64,000 nt of DNA from Desulfosporosinus sp. (GCA_020692355.1 JAIMKP010000004.1:52851-116850); one strand, 5' to 3'; shown: positions 17,297 through 25,518, counted from the stretch's first letter. Program-made: numbers and translations. Notes: generated by a model from the sequence alone, not told the origin.

Positions 17297-17845
17297 TCAG
17301 AGAGCGGACTTCCCTTTGTTTTGGCCCTGAATCATATCGACAAGCTCTAGGTAAGCCGGATAGAGGTTAGGGTTGGAAATCCCTTGCAGTATCCAGGTGT
17401 GATTGAGAACCACCTGTCCGAGGTCGTCCCCTTCGACTTCAATTTCGATGGATTGAACCCCTAGATTTACATTGAGTCCGTCGATGAGGAACGTGAGCAT
17501 TTTTGTTTCGGGAAAAGTAGTTTGCAAATAGGTTTTAGGTTCTGAGGATGTGGAAACGGTATCTGGAGGAGAAGCTTTTCCAGGCCGGACAAGGTCTGCC
17601 GACTGTGAACGGAGATCGGTAAGCACAAAGGATGCTTCGACGAGAAGTTGGCGGAGCACTGCAGTGTTTGTATTCCAGGTTAGGTTGATGGGAACAGTAC
17701 TCGAATCTCCTTTTAGATCATAAGTCACAATCGCATAGGTATTGTCCGGGGTAAGGAAAGGCTTGTTTGAACAGCCGCTAAGAAGAAGCGAAAGAAGCAG
17801 AAACGGGAACATGAGCTTCAAGAGTACGTAACCGGGTTTATTCAT
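17297..17845 (-). CDS. Predicted lipoprotein of unknown function
   Basis: 182 residues from ATG 17845 (GTGGAGG upstream). Signal peptide of type II: hydrophobic FPFLLLSLLLSGCSNK with a lipobox LLSGC; the mature protein should be tethered to the outer face of the membrane by the Cys. The rest is a single domain with alternating strands (YAIVTYDLKG, MLTFLIDGLNVNLGVQSIEIEV) and no motif I recognise. It lies 36 nt upstream of pabAB on the same strand and may share its promoter, although a folate role is not implied. Confidence 0.75.
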   Translation of the reverse strand: MNKPGYVLLKLMFPFLLLSLLLSGCSNKPFLTPDNTYAIVTYDLKGDSSTVPINLTWNTNTAVLRQLLVEASFVLTDLRSQSADLVRPGKASPPDTVSTSSEPKTYLQTTFPETKMLTFLIDGLNVNLGVQSIEIEVEGDDLGQVVLNHTWILQGISNPNLYPAYLELVDMIQGQNKGKSAL

Positions 17846-17973
17846 CGTCTGACCAGCCTCCACTCATAAGCTGAGCCTTCAATAGTATCCCCAGCAGAGA
17901 CATTTCCATGATGGCATCTTAATGACACACAATTATATTTATTCGCTTTTCCTGTCCAAACTCCTCCTTTTCA

Positions 17974-18002
17974 TTGCGATGCCCGGCGAAAATGTGTACA
18001 AT
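17974..18002 (+). promoter_or_regulatory. Sigma-A type promoter of the dinG gene
   Basis: -35 TTGCGA (17974-17979), 17-nt spacer, -10 TACAAT (17997-18002); start codon at 18020 leaves a very short leader. Confidence 0.6.
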
Positions 18003-18019
18003 GTTCGCAGGAGAGGGGT

Positions 18020-20782
18020 ATGGCCTTGAGGGAATTGCTGATTGCGCTGGATGTCGAGACTACTGGGCTTGATCGGTTCGCGGATGAAATTATCGAATTG
18101 GCTTTATGGCGGATGCTGCCAGGAGAAGCCCCTCAGCTCCTGCATTTTTTTGTGCGCCCAAACCAGGAGGTTCCCCAGAAAATTTTACGTCTTACGGGGA
18201 TCGGGAAGGATGAACTAGAAGGAGCCAGGACGCTCCTTGAGCATAAGGAAGAAGTCCTGCAAGCCTTGCAGGGGGCGATTATTGTTGGGCACAATATCTC
18301 CTTTGATATCCATATGCTTGAACGGGGGTTGGGGGTGCGTTTAGGCAACGAGGTCTGGGATACCTTGGATTTGGCCCGGGTCTTTTTCCCTTCTCTCAAA
18401 ACCTATCGCTTGGGAGCCTTGGCTGAAAAACTTGGTTTGGAGTTGTCAGGGAACCTGCATCAGGCTACGCACGATGCGCTGTTGGCTTACAAGGTATTGG
18501 AAGCGTGTTGGGAAAAAGGGCTGCAATTTGACCTGAGTTTTTTCCATCACGCCCAGTATTATTTACCGGGGTGGCCCAGCCGGGGATTCTTCACAGCACT
18601 ACAAAGAGAAGTGACGCGCCGTTTTCCGACACGCCCGATCCGGACGGATGTCGTGCTTGCTCCGGCTCAGGGTCTCTTCCGGGAGACAACGGGCGCGGGT
18701 GAGATGAAGAAAAAAGTACCCCAGGACGCGTCTTGGGTCGCGGAAGCGCTCTCTCCCGGAGGAGAGCTGGCCCGAAATCTGTCTGGCTATGAGAGCCGAC
18801 AAGGGCAAGTCGCCATGGCCACAGCGGTTGCCAAAGCTCTTGTTCGTTCAGAACATTTGGTCGTAGAAGCGGGCACAGGCACGGGAAAATCGTTGGCCTA
18901 TTTGGTTCCCTGCCTTTGGTGGGCCCAAAAGACGGGGCAACGGGTGGTTGTGGCAATCCATACCATTCCCCTGCAGGAACAACTTGCCCAAAAGGACCTG
19001 CCGATTCTGAGCACCGCGTTGAGTTTTCCTTTCAAGAGCATGATTTTAAAAGGGAAGGGCAACTACATTTGCCTGCGCAATTGGCTAACCCATGTCAGTG
19101 AGGGAAGGGATCTTGTGCTTGAGGAAAAACTTGCATCCCTTTCACTCCTGACGTGGTTGCGTGAAACCCAGACCGGGGATTTGCAGGAACTTCCGCAGAC
19201 AGCAGGGATCGTACGCTTGTGGCCGAAATTCAATTCGGAAGGGTGTATTTCTAGCCGCTGTCCTCAAGCCGGAACGTGCTTTCTGCTCCGGGCCAAACAG
19301 AAAGCAGAAGAAGCGGATGTATTGATCGTCAACCATTCCTTGCTTTTTTCGGATATTAAAACTGACTACAATGTGTTGCCGGAATACCATTATGTGGTCG
19401 TGGATGAAGCCCACCATTTTTATAGCACGGCCTTAGAACAATTGGGACTGGAGTTAAGCGAAGAACGGATTGCGAAGGCTATCGAACGCATTTTCCGTCC
19501 ATCGGGGCCAAGTTTGGTGAACCACTTGAAAGCGCGCAGCGCCTATTACCATTCCCTGGCACCCAATGTGTGGGAACGATTCAAGGTGCGGCTTGATGAC
19601 GTTCCGGCTGGCTGTGCGCTAGTGTTGGAACAGGCTCAGTCCCTTTTCCAGCTTTTGCAGGGGGTGATAGGGGAACGTTTGTCCTTGCGGCTCGTTAAAG
19701 CACATAAAAATATGGCGTGGTGGGGTACGTTAGAAATACAGACCGAGAATCTGGGCGGGCGGATTAAAGCCTTGTACGGAATCCTTGAAAATCTTGTGAA
19801 CCTGTTGGATCAAGAAGAAGCAGATGAGTTTGAAACAGTCCGACGCGAACTGGGAGAAGGGCTAAGTGAGCTGGAAAACTTAATGGCATCGGTTCCCGGA
19901 TTGAATTTGGAAGATCCCGGCGTTGTCATCTGGCTGGAACGCTCTCCGAGTTTAACGTGGAAGCGTTCTCCAGTGGATGTCAGCAGCGCTTTAGAGAAAG
20001 TGTTCGCTAAGCTGGAAGCGGCGATTCTCACTTCGGCGACCTTGAGTGTAGCCGGTTCATTTGCACACCTGCTTGAAGAACTCGGGCTCCCGCAGGATAC
20101 GCGTACCCTGCAAGTGGATTCCCCCTTTGACTACGAAGAACAGATGCAGTTCTATGTGGTCAAAGGCTTAATGGATCCCAAAGGGGAAGAACTCCGTGTC
20201 GCAGAAGATGTGGCCGAATTCATAGCCGAAGTTAGTGAACGCCTTGGTGGACGTACCTTAGTCCTTTTCACCTCGCACCGGTTTCTTCAGGCTACCTACT
20301 ATCCGCTTAAACAGAGACTGGAAGGGACGAATATTGACACGCTCGGGCAAGGGATTGATGGAGCTCGTTCGGCAATTCTAGATGACTTTAAGCGTAAAGC
20401 CCAGAGTGTTTTGCTGGGTGCAAGCAGCTTTTGGGAAGGGATTGACATCATGGGGGAAGCCCTTTCTTGCGTCGTTCTGGTGAAGTTACCTTTTTGGGCT
20501 CCGACGGTTCCACTCATTGAAGCACGTGCTGAATTTATGCAATCTCAAGGCCGGGATCCGTTTCGGGAATTGTTTTTGCCGGATGCCATCATTCGTTTTA
20601 AACAAGGGTTCGGGCGCTTGATTCGTTCGCAAGGGGATCGCGGTGTGGTGATCCTGCTTGATTCCCGCATTGCTGAGAAAAGTTATGGCAGAGTTTTCCT
20701 TTCTTCCTTACCCCTGCGCACCCACATCCGGGGGGATCGGGGCCAAATTCTACGTAGACTGGAGGCCTGGCTGGAAGGATAG
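18020..20782 (+). CDS. dinG: DinG-family ATP-dependent helicase with N-terminal 3'-5' exonuclease
   Basis: 920 residues. DnaQ-type exonuclease (1-165): Exo I DVETTGLD (Asp11, Glu13), Exo II HNISFDIH (Asp96), Exo III H147-x4-D152. XPD/DinG superfamily 2 helicase follows: Walker A GTGTGKS (about 285-291), DEAH (462-465), and C-terminal motifs such as LLGASSFWEGID and QGFGRLIRS. Four cysteines C351-x57-C409-x4-C414-x5-C420 sit between motifs Ia and II, the place of the XPD/DinG [4Fe-4S] cluster. Many Bacillus-type DinG proteins lack this cluster, so having both exonuclease and a likely iron-sulfur cluster is worth note. Likely roles: DNA repair and R-loop or G4 resolution. Confidence 0.9.
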   Translation: MALRELLIALDVETTGLDRFADEIIELALWRMLPGEAPQLLHFFVRPNQEVPQKILRLTGIGKDELEGARTLLEHKEEVLQALQGAIIVGHNISFDIHMLERGLGVRLGNEVWDTLDLARVFFPSLKTYRLGALAEKLGLELSGNLHQATHDALLAYKVLEACWEKGLQFDLSFFHHAQYYLPGWPSRGFFTALQREVTRRFPTRPIRTDVVLAPAQGLFRETTGAGEMKKKVPQDASWVAEALSPGGELARNLSGYESRQGQVAMATAVAKALVRSEHLVVEAGTGTGKSLAYLVPCLWWAQKTGQRVVVAIHTIPLQEQLAQKDLPILSTALSFPFKSMILKGKGNYICLRNWLTHVSEGRDLVLEEKLASLSLLTWLRETQTGDLQELPQTAGIVRLWPKFNSEGCISSRCPQAGTCFLLRAKQKAEEADVLIVNHSLLFSDIKTDYNVLPEYHYVVVDEAHHFYSTALEQLGLELSEERIAKAIERIFRPSGPSLVNHLKARSAYYHSLAPNVWERFKVRLDDVPAGCALVLEQAQSLFQLLQGVIGERLSLRLVKAHKNMAWWGTLEIQTENLGGRIKALYGILENLVNLLDQEEADEFETVRRELGEGLSELENLMASVPGLNLEDPGVVIWLERSPSLTWKRSPVDVSSALEKVFAKLEAAILTSATLSVAGSFAHLLEELGLPQDTRTLQVDSPFDYEEQMQFYVVKGLMDPKGEELRVAEDVAEFIAEVSERLGGRTLVLFTSHRFLQATYYPLKQRLEGTNIDTLGQGIDGARSAILDDFKRKAQSVLLGASSFWEGIDIMGEALSCVVLVKLPFWAPTVPLIEARAEFMQSQGRDPFRELFLPDAIIRFKQGFGRLIRSQGDRGVVILLDSRIAEKSYGRVFLSSLPLRTHIRGDRGQILRRLEAWLEG

Positions 20783-20879
20783 TGGAAAGCGCTTTTCTAT
20801 TATCCTGAAAGATGATACACTATAAGAAATTGCCGTGCGAGTTCAGCGATGGAATTATTCCAAGGGAGGTTATTTATCG

Positions 20880-21518
20880 GTGAAACAGTACCCCATCTCC
20901 CGGGATGGTTGGTCTTATTTGGGGTTCTTGGCCATATTGATCATTGTCAGTTATGTTATTTGGCCTTGGCTCATGATCGCGCCTGGTTTTCTCTTTTTGT
21001 TTGTAGCCTTCTTCTTTCGTAACCCGACGCGAACCGTCCCTGAAGGAGAATTAACGCTTGTGTCGCCCGCTGATGGGTTAGTCATGGATGTCGAACGAGT
21101 TTTTGAGGAACATGTTTTTCAGGGTGAAAGCATTCGTATCCGCATCTTTTTAAGTTTATTTAACGTTCATGTGAACCGCTCCCCGATGGCCGGAACCGTG
21201 ATATATCGCTATTATCGTCCGGGGCAAATGTTGCCCGCCTTCAAGAGTCATGCTTCAGAACTAAACGAAAAGAACTTTATCGGGATCGAAAATGGCTCTT
21301 TAAAGATTTTGGTAACACAGGTGACAGGGTTTGTGGCCCGCAGGATTGTTTGTTGGGTGAAAGAGGGGGACAAGTTGGCGAAAGGGGAACATTTCGGACT
21401 TATTAAATTCGGTTCATGTACTGAACTCTTTCTCCCTCCTAATGTCGCAGTGACCGTAAGTAAAGGGGACAAGGTTCGGGGTGGGATAACGATTTTAGGG
21501 AGAGTGAATGAGGAATGA
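20880..21518 (+). CDS. psd: Phosphatidylserine decarboxylase, short (type II) form
   Basis: 212 residues from GTG 20880, chosen because GGGAGG lies about 10 nt upstream and this gives the usual short-form length. Makes phosphatidylethanolamine from phosphatidylserine in the membrane. Two N-terminal hydrophobic helices (FLAILIIVSYVIWPW and FLFLFVAFFF), then FFRNPTR, LVSPADGLVMDV, RIFLSLFNVHVNRSP and the self-cleavage site GSC with Ser179, which becomes the pyruvoyl group. The family usually has GSR or GST here, so Cys after Ser is a mild variant. Overlaps pssA by 4 nt (ATGA). Confidence 0.93.
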   Translation: MKQYPISRDGWSYLGFLAILIIVSYVIWPWLMIAPGFLFLFVAFFFRNPTRTVPEGELTLVSPADGLVMDVERVFEEHVFQGESIRIRIFLSLFNVHVNRSPMAGTVIYRYYRPGQMLPAFKSHASELNEKNFIGIENGSLKILVTQVTGFVARRIVCWVKEGDKLAKGEHFGLIKFGSCTELFLPPNVAVTVSKGDKVRGGITILGRVNEE

Positions 21519-22042
21519 GCAGTCGCCCCATCAACGCGCGTATGATTCCGAGTATTTTCACGTTGGCGAATTTGTTGTTTGGATTTATGGCCTTGATCCT
21601 TACACTCGATCAAAAGTTTAATTTTGCGGCTGGCATGATCCTATTGTCCGTTTTGATGGACAGTATGGATGGCAAAGTTGCCAGACGGCTCTCAGTCAGT
21701 TCTGACTTTGGCAAGGAACTGGATTCTTTGAGCGATCTGGTTTCCTTTGGTGTTGCTCCGGCGATTCTTACCTATTCCGCCTTTTTGCGCGGAAATATTG
21801 GCAATTGGGGGATCCTTATTGCCGCCGTTTTTGCCCTGTGTGGGGCAATTCGCTTGGCCCGTTTTAATGTCCTCAATATTTCTACTTATTTTGTGGGTGT
21901 CCCGATTACGTTTGCCGGTGGGTTCATGGCTTTGCTTGTGTTCTTTAACCCCTTTATCCCCTGGATATTCTATCCGGTGTGCCTGGCGTTGCTCGCGTTT
22001 TTGATGGTTTCGAGCTTTCGGGTACCCAAGCTCGGCAAATGA
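21515..22042 (+). CDS. pssA: CDP-diacylglycerol-serine O-phosphatidyltransferase
   Basis: 175 residues. Full CDP-alcohol phosphotransferase signature D49-x2-D52-G53-x2-A56-R57-x8-G66-x3-D70-x3-D74. About six hydrophobic helices; an integral membrane enzyme that makes phosphatidylserine, the substrate of the psd product encoded just upstream. The ATGA overlap indicates translational coupling. RBS GAGTGAATGAGG lies in the end of psd. Ends in a strong terminator, so psd-pssA is a two-gene unit. Confidence 0.94.
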   Translation: MSSRPINARMIPSIFTLANLLFGFMALILTLDQKFNFAAGMILLSVLMDSMDGKVARRLSVSSDFGKELDSLSDLVSFGVAPAILTYSAFLRGNIGNWGILIAAVFALCGAIRLARFNVLNISTYFVGVPITFAGGFMALLVFFNPFIPWIFYPVCLALLAFLMVSSFRVPKLGK

Positions 22043-22056
22043 GTGAAGACCGTCTA

Positions 22057-22093
22057 AGAAAAGAGCCCTTATCAAAAGGGGCTCTTTTCTTTT
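22057..22093 (+). terminator. Rho-independent terminator of psd-pssA
   Basis: 12-bp stem AGAAAAGAGCCC (22057-22068) with GGGCTCTTTTCT (22078-22089), then T run to 22093. Confidence 0.92.
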
Positions 22094-22178
22094 ACACCCA
22101 AAACAAGACAACTCACCCGACATCGTCCCTGAGCATATAGTATCGCACGAAGAGCGTACGCGGTAAGGGGGAAAGAGA

Positions 22179-22529
22179 ATGGATAATCAACAGGTTGGCT
22201 GGGCTAACGTGGGATTGCGTATGGTACAGGGATTGACGACAACCATTGATGCGATCCGACAGCTCGATGCCCAGGAAGCTTCGTTGGTCATGCGTTTGTT
22301 AGGCAAGACGTGCACCAAGATGATGAACGAAGGCGTAGGGCATCAGTTCGGCATTGCCTTGATTGAGACGAGTGCCCAACTAGCCATGAAAGAGAAGCTG
22401 GTTGTAGAAGATGTCTTGAAGATCATCTCTTCGATCATAGGGCGGCTTTATTTTACCGCGCAAACAGAGGAAGAAAAACAATGGGTGGCTCAACTTGAAG
22501 AGACGGTTAAGAACTATAACTTTAGTTAA
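22179..22529 (+). CDS. Hypothetical all-helical protein
   Basis: 116 residues, starting at ATG 22179 after AAGGGGGAAAGAG. Predicted almost fully helical (MVQGLTTTIDAIRQL, LVVEDVLKIISSIIGRLYF, EEKQWVAQLEETVKNY), no signal peptide, one cysteine. Family not recognised. It lies 34 nt upstream of the SpoVM-like peptide gene on the same strand, so a sporulation link is possible but not shown. Confidence 0.7.
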   Translation: MDNQQVGWANVGLRMVQGLTTTIDAIRQLDAQEASLVMRLLGKTCTKMMNEGVGHQFGIALIETSAQLAMKEKLVVEDVLKIISSIIGRLYFTAQTEEEKQWVAQLEETVKNYNFS

Positions 22530-22563
22530 CCCACATATGATTAGTTGAGAGGAGGTTTTGTCG

Positions 22564-22629
22564 ATGAAGATTTATTACCTGCGGCTGCCCGAGTTCCTAC
22601 TCAATGTTCTGAGAAAAGTTTTTGGATAA
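22564..22629 (+). CDS. spoVM: SpoVM-like sporulation micropeptide
   Basis: A 21-residue frame behind the strong ribosome site GAGAGGAGG (8 nt before ATG). Position by position it aligns without gaps to Bacillus subtilis SpoVM (recalled): Met1, Lys2, Tyr4, Leu8, Pro9, Phe11, Leu12, Arg17 and Gly21 are the same, and IYYLRLPEF mirrors FYTIKLPKF. SpoVM is an amphipathic helix that sits on the convex forespore membrane and recruits the SpoIVA coat ATPase; Pro9 is needed for this. This peptide stops at Gly21 and lacks the basic tail of the 26-residue form. The usual spoVM neighbours (rpe, rpmB, prkC) are absent, so it may be a second copy. Confidence 0.72.
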   Translation: MKIYYLRLPEFLLNVLRKVFG

Positions 22630-22694
22630 GCTGTCATGAAAGTAGGGTTTCCCTTCTAAGATAGTAGTAGACACTAGCTTTTAGGAGGGAAAGT

Positions 22695-23129
22695 ATGCGT
22701 CACAGCAGGTATCTTTGGATTCTGGGCATTGCCTTAAGTTGCCTGATGGGTCTCATGGCTTGGAAAACACCCGAAACCGTTCTTTCCGCCTTAGCCCATC
22801 CTGATTATGCCGATTCTCCGCGGGCAGCCGTACAGCGTTTTTGGAACTTGCTAGATTCACGGCAGTTCGAATTGGCTCAAGAGATGACCCGGAGTCCGAA
22901 ATCATCCCCAGAACCCGCAGAGCTCGTGGCCTGGACAAAAGCCTTGGAGAAAAACCCGCTTTTGTCACTTCAAAAGGTCGAGTTCTTGGAAACGGTCGAC
23001 CCCGCCTCGCTCAAAGTGCAGGTTTCCTGGGTTGCACCGCCCCAAGCGGTTGAGCATTTTACTTATTCTTTTCAGCTCTTTCAAGAGGGAGAGAGCTGGC
23101 ATATCCTTAACTTTCGTCGTGTACCCTAA
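22695..23129 (+). CDS. Secreted or membrane-anchored hypothetical (NTF2/DUF4878-like)
   Basis: 144 residues from ATG 22695 (AGGAGGGAAAGT upstream). N-terminal hydrophobic segment at about 7-24 with two basic residues before it: signal peptide or anchor. The rest reads as a small cone-shaped domain: SPRAAVQRFWNLLDSRQFELA, a helix, then VKVQVSW, FTYSFQLFQ and WHILNFRRV. This pattern (helix, then curved sheet ending in 'W.I..') resembles extracytoplasmic DUF4878/NTF2-like domains. Exact role unknown. Confidence 0.72.
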   Translation: MRHSRYLWILGIALSCLMGLMAWKTPETVLSALAHPDYADSPRAAVQRFWNLLDSRQFELAQEMTRSPKSSPEPAELVAWTKALEKNPLLSLQKVEFLETVDPASLKVQVSWVAPPQAVEHFTYSFQLFQEGESWHILNFRRVP

Positions 23130-23341
23130 CGTGTGTACGTTTGAGAATCCCCGGTGGTAGGTTTGACCATGCGGGGATATTTTTTTGCCAATGGTCGGGT
23201 ATAATTTGGTCCTTGCGGATTTAAAGTAAAGGTAGTGTTGCAAAAGGCACACCCAGGATGTGCCGAAAATCACAGTTCAAACAGTGGCTTTGTGTTAAAC
23301 TAAGGTTAATCGGTTAAACAAACAAGAAGGGGGTTTCGCCA

Positions 23342-23488
23342 ATGGCTTCAGAAAAGAAGGAAGCGCCAGAGTTGGTTTGTGCCCATTGCGGGACGAGTAG
23401 TGAATTGACACCAATCCTAAAATATGTGCATCAAGGGGAAGAAAAGAATGTTTGTGTGCATTGCTTACCAATGCTCATTCATGGTTAG
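23342..23488 (+). CDS. Small zinc-ribbon-like protein next to the siroheme reductase
   Basis: 48 residues (ATG 23342, AAGAAGGGGG upstream). Two CxxC pairs: Cys13/Cys16 in VCAHCG and Cys38/Cys41 in VCVHCL, spaced like a treble-clef or rubredoxin-type zinc or iron knuckle. Ends 8 nt before the start of the DUF1858-siroheme gene, so the two are almost certainly cotranscribed. A role as electron carrier or assembly factor for the reductase is possible; nothing in the sequence decides it. Confidence 0.72.
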   Translation: MASEKKEAPELVCAHCGTSSELTPILKYVHQGEEKNVCVHCLPMLIHG

Positions 23489-23496
23489 GAGATCCT

Positions 23497-24411
23497 ATGA
23501 ATTTTACATTTGATATGACGCTTAAAGAAATCATGGAAGCCAATCCGAAAACGGCGGAAGCCATGCAGTCGCTGGGGCTCCACTGTTTGGGTTGTCCCTT
23601 TTCGGTGAAAGAAAACCTCAAAAATGCGGCCCAAATGCATGGAATTGACGCGGATAAGCTTTTGGCTGCTGTCAATGCTGTTGAACAAGGGGAGATGTCT
23701 GAGGAGGCTAAAGCTAAGGCTCAGCCAGCTGGCGCCATTCTGCAGATGGATAAAAAGACCTACGCGATTGCCCCGCACATTCCAGCGGGTGTAGCTACAC
23801 CGGAAATACTCCGAAAAATTGCGGATGTAGCCGAGAAATACCAGGCGGCCGCTATTAAAGTGACAAGCGCTCAACGCATCGCGATTGTTGGACTGGATCC
23901 CGGGGATGTCCCGAAAGCCTGGGATGAGTTGGGTATGGATCCTGGGCATGCGGCGGGTCTCTGCGTGCGCAGTATTAAAGTTTGCCCTGGTAATGAGTTT
24001 TGTAAGCGGGGGTTGCAGCCAACGCTGAAGTTGGGAATGGAACTGGATAAGCGCTATCATGGGATGGAGTTGCCTTCTAAATTTAAGATCGCTGTGGCAG
24101 GCTGCCCGAATAAATGCACGGATGCGGCGACAGTGGATCTAGGCCTCATGGGCACCAGCAGGGGCTACCATCTCTACGTCGGTGGCAACGGCGGGGTCAA
24201 ACCGCGTCTGGCTGATCTACTCTGGGAAAACCTCAAAGCAGAGGAACGGTTGCCTGCAGTTCAAGCGGTTGTCGAGTATTACAGGCAAAATGCCAGACCA
24301 CAGGAACGCCTTGGGCGTTTAATAGACCGAGTCGGGCTGGACGGTTTAAAAGGACAGGTGCGTGAAGCAGTGGCGAAGGCTGCGGTATCGCTATCCGAAA
24401 ATCCAGCTTAA
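23497..24411 (+). CDS. DUF1858 domain fused to a siroheme [4Fe-4S] nitrite/sulfite reductase-like protein
   Basis: 304 residues from ATG 23497 (TAGGAGA upstream; the longer frame has no ribosome site and overlaps the preceding gene). Residues 1-65 form a DUF1858 domain with the redox-type pair Cys30/Cys33 (LHCLGCPF). The rest has an N-terminal ferrodoxin-like half domain (KTYAIAPHIPAGVATPE) and the siroheme/[4Fe-4S] motif C163-x5-C169-x33-C203-x3-C207 (GCPNKC). This is half the size of a normal sulfite reductase, like the small archaeal and clostridial reductases. The substrate (sulfite, nitrite or other) is open. No NADH-binding subunit is adjacent; a ferredoxin gene is convergent downstream. 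Confidence 0.85.
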   Translation: MNFTFDMTLKEIMEANPKTAEAMQSLGLHCLGCPFSVKENLKNAAQMHGIDADKLLAAVNAVEQGEMSEEAKAKAQPAGAILQMDKKTYAIAPHIPAGVATPEILRKIADVAEKYQAAAIKVTSAQRIAIVGLDPGDVPKAWDELGMDPGHAAGLCVRSIKVCPGNEFCKRGLQPTLKLGMELDKRYHGMELPSKFKIAVAGCPNKCTDAATVDLGLMGTSRGYHLYVGGNGGVKPRLADLLWENLKAEERLPAVQAVVEYYRQNARPQERLGRLIDRVGLDGLKGQVREAVAKAAVSLSENPA

Positions 24412-24420
24412 CAAGATACA

Positions 24421-24462
24421 GCTAAAGCGGACGGATAGTTTTGCCCGTCCGCTTTAGCGTTT
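24421..24462. terminator. Strong hairpin between convergent genes, likely bidirectional terminator
   Basis: Perfect 14-bp stem GCTAAAGCGGACGG (24421-24434) with 24445-24458, 10-nt loop, then GTTT. Sits between the siroheme reductase gene and the ferredoxin gene on the other strand. Confidence 0.75.
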
Positions 24463-24490
24463 GCTCAATATCGCTTAAATCCCCTGAGCT

Positions 24491-24682
24491 TTACTTGTTG
24501 ATGTGAATGGCATCAACCGGGCAGCCGTCCGCTGCTTCTTGAGCTGAGTCTTCCACTTCCGTTGGCACAGGGTTAACATAGGCAGCGGCCAAGCCGTCGT
24601 CTTCCATTTGAAACACCTCCGGGCAGACGGAAGGGCAGGCACCGCAACCGATACAAGTATTTTTATCCACTTTAGCGATCAT
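24491..24682 (-). CDS. [4Fe-4S] ferredoxin, single cluster
   Basis: 63 residues from ATG 24682, with AAAGGAGG 9 nt upstream; the longer frame is rejected as it has no ribosome site. Cluster ligands C10-x2-C13-x2-C16 plus C54-Pro near the end; Cys20 occupies the place of the fourth residue of the classic motif and could pair in a disulfide, as in monocluster ferredoxins of sulfate reducers. The acidic surface (PTEVEDSAQEAADG) is typical. Cytosolic low-potential electron carrier; could feed the siroheme or molybdopterin enzyme nearby, but this is inference. Confidence 0.93.
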   Translation of the reverse strand: MIAKVDKNTCIGCGACPSVCPEVFQMEDDGLAAAYVNPVPTEVEDSAQEAADGCPVDAIHINK

Positions 24683-24824
24683 CTTGGGCAAACCTCCTTT
24701 AGGATTCTTCGCGATAGTGTTCCCGAATGGCAATGCTTTATCCTCATGGAGGTAATTGGATCTGGCAATTTTCTCAGCTTGGGGTAAAATGGATGGGTGC
24801 AATGGTTCAAAGGAGTGTTTGATC

Positions 24825-25319
24825 ATGGAATACATCCGTCGGGCGCAAGAGGAGGATCTTCTCCAGTTAAATTCTATTTATAATTGGGCGGTGGAGCATA
24901 CGGTTGCTACCTTTGACCTGGAGCCGCGCAGCCTTGATCTGGCCCAAGCATGGTATGAGTTACATCAAGATCCCTACTATCCTCTTTATGTAATCACGGT
25001 TGATGAAGAGACAGCCGGATGGGGGAGTTTGTCGCCTTTTCATCCTCGGGCAGCTTATCGCGGCAGCGGCGAATTTTCCCTCTATTTAGACCCGCGTTAC
25101 CAGTATCGAGGACTTGGGAGCATTCTCCTGGCAACCCTTTGCCAGGAAGCAGAAAAGTTGGGCTATCATACGTTGTTGGGCCTCATTACGGGTTCAAATA
25201 CGGCGAGCCTTAAACTAGCCGCCAAACATGGTTTTAAAGAAGCGGGCCGTTACCGCGAAGTCGGGTGGAAATTTGAACGCTGGCTGGATGTTGTCGTTGT
25301 CCAACGCCTTTTCGGATAA
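24825..25319 (+). CDS. GNAT N-acetyltransferase, phosphinothricin-acetyltransferase-like
   Basis: 164 residues from ATG 24825 (AAAGGAGTG upstream). Matches the Pat/YncA branch of GNAT enzymes: IRRAQEEDLLQLNSIYNWAV at the start, SLSPFHPRAAYRGSGEFSLY, the acetyl-CoA loop YQYRGLGSILL, and GFKEAGRYREVGWKFERW, WLDVVVVQR at the end. Family members acetylate amino groups of small molecules, such as phosphinothricin or methionine derivatives. Divergent from the ferredoxin gene. Substrate not predictable. Confidence 0.88.
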   Translation: MEYIRRAQEEDLLQLNSIYNWAVEHTVATFDLEPRSLDLAQAWYELHQDPYYPLYVITVDEETAGWGSLSPFHPRAAYRGSGEFSLYLDPRYQYRGLGSILLATLCQEAEKLGYHTLLGLITGSNTASLKLAAKHGFKEAGRYREVGWKFERWLDVVVVQRLFG

Positions 25320-25486
25320 AGTGAAGGGGTGGGTATATTGTCGGCGTCGACCCCTAAAACTTGACAAAGAATGCCTCTGGTTTGGTCATTTCTTTCATAA
25401 AGGGAGGAGATGGCGAAACTTGATGAATAAATATTTTCCATAAAAACCCAGTAAACCTATGAATTACTAGTATTAGACAAAGGATG

Positions 25487-25514
25487 GGCTCAGTCGAGCC
25501 TTACTTATTTTTTA
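25487..25514 (+). terminator. Short hairpin with T-rich tail upstream of spo0A
   Basis: GGCTC (25487-25491), AGTC loop, GAGCC (25496-25500), then TTACTTATTTTTTA. Weak stem but plausible end of the acetyltransferase transcript. The rest of the 300-nt gap (25320-25620) holds the spo0A promoter region and no other gene. Confidence 0.5.
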
Positions 25515-25518
25515 CGAT

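Noticed and set aside
17974..18015. Possible LexA (SOS) box around TACAATGTTCGC upstream of dinG
   Set aside because: Only one GTTCG half site with no matching GAAC at the right spacing. The same AATGTTCGCAGG words occur at 63816 near an unrelated gene.
22125..22178. Sigma-E promoter upstream of the helical hypothetical and SpoVM-like genes
   Set aside because: ATATAGTA and CGTACGC only loosely fit the -35/-10 elements; too weak to call.
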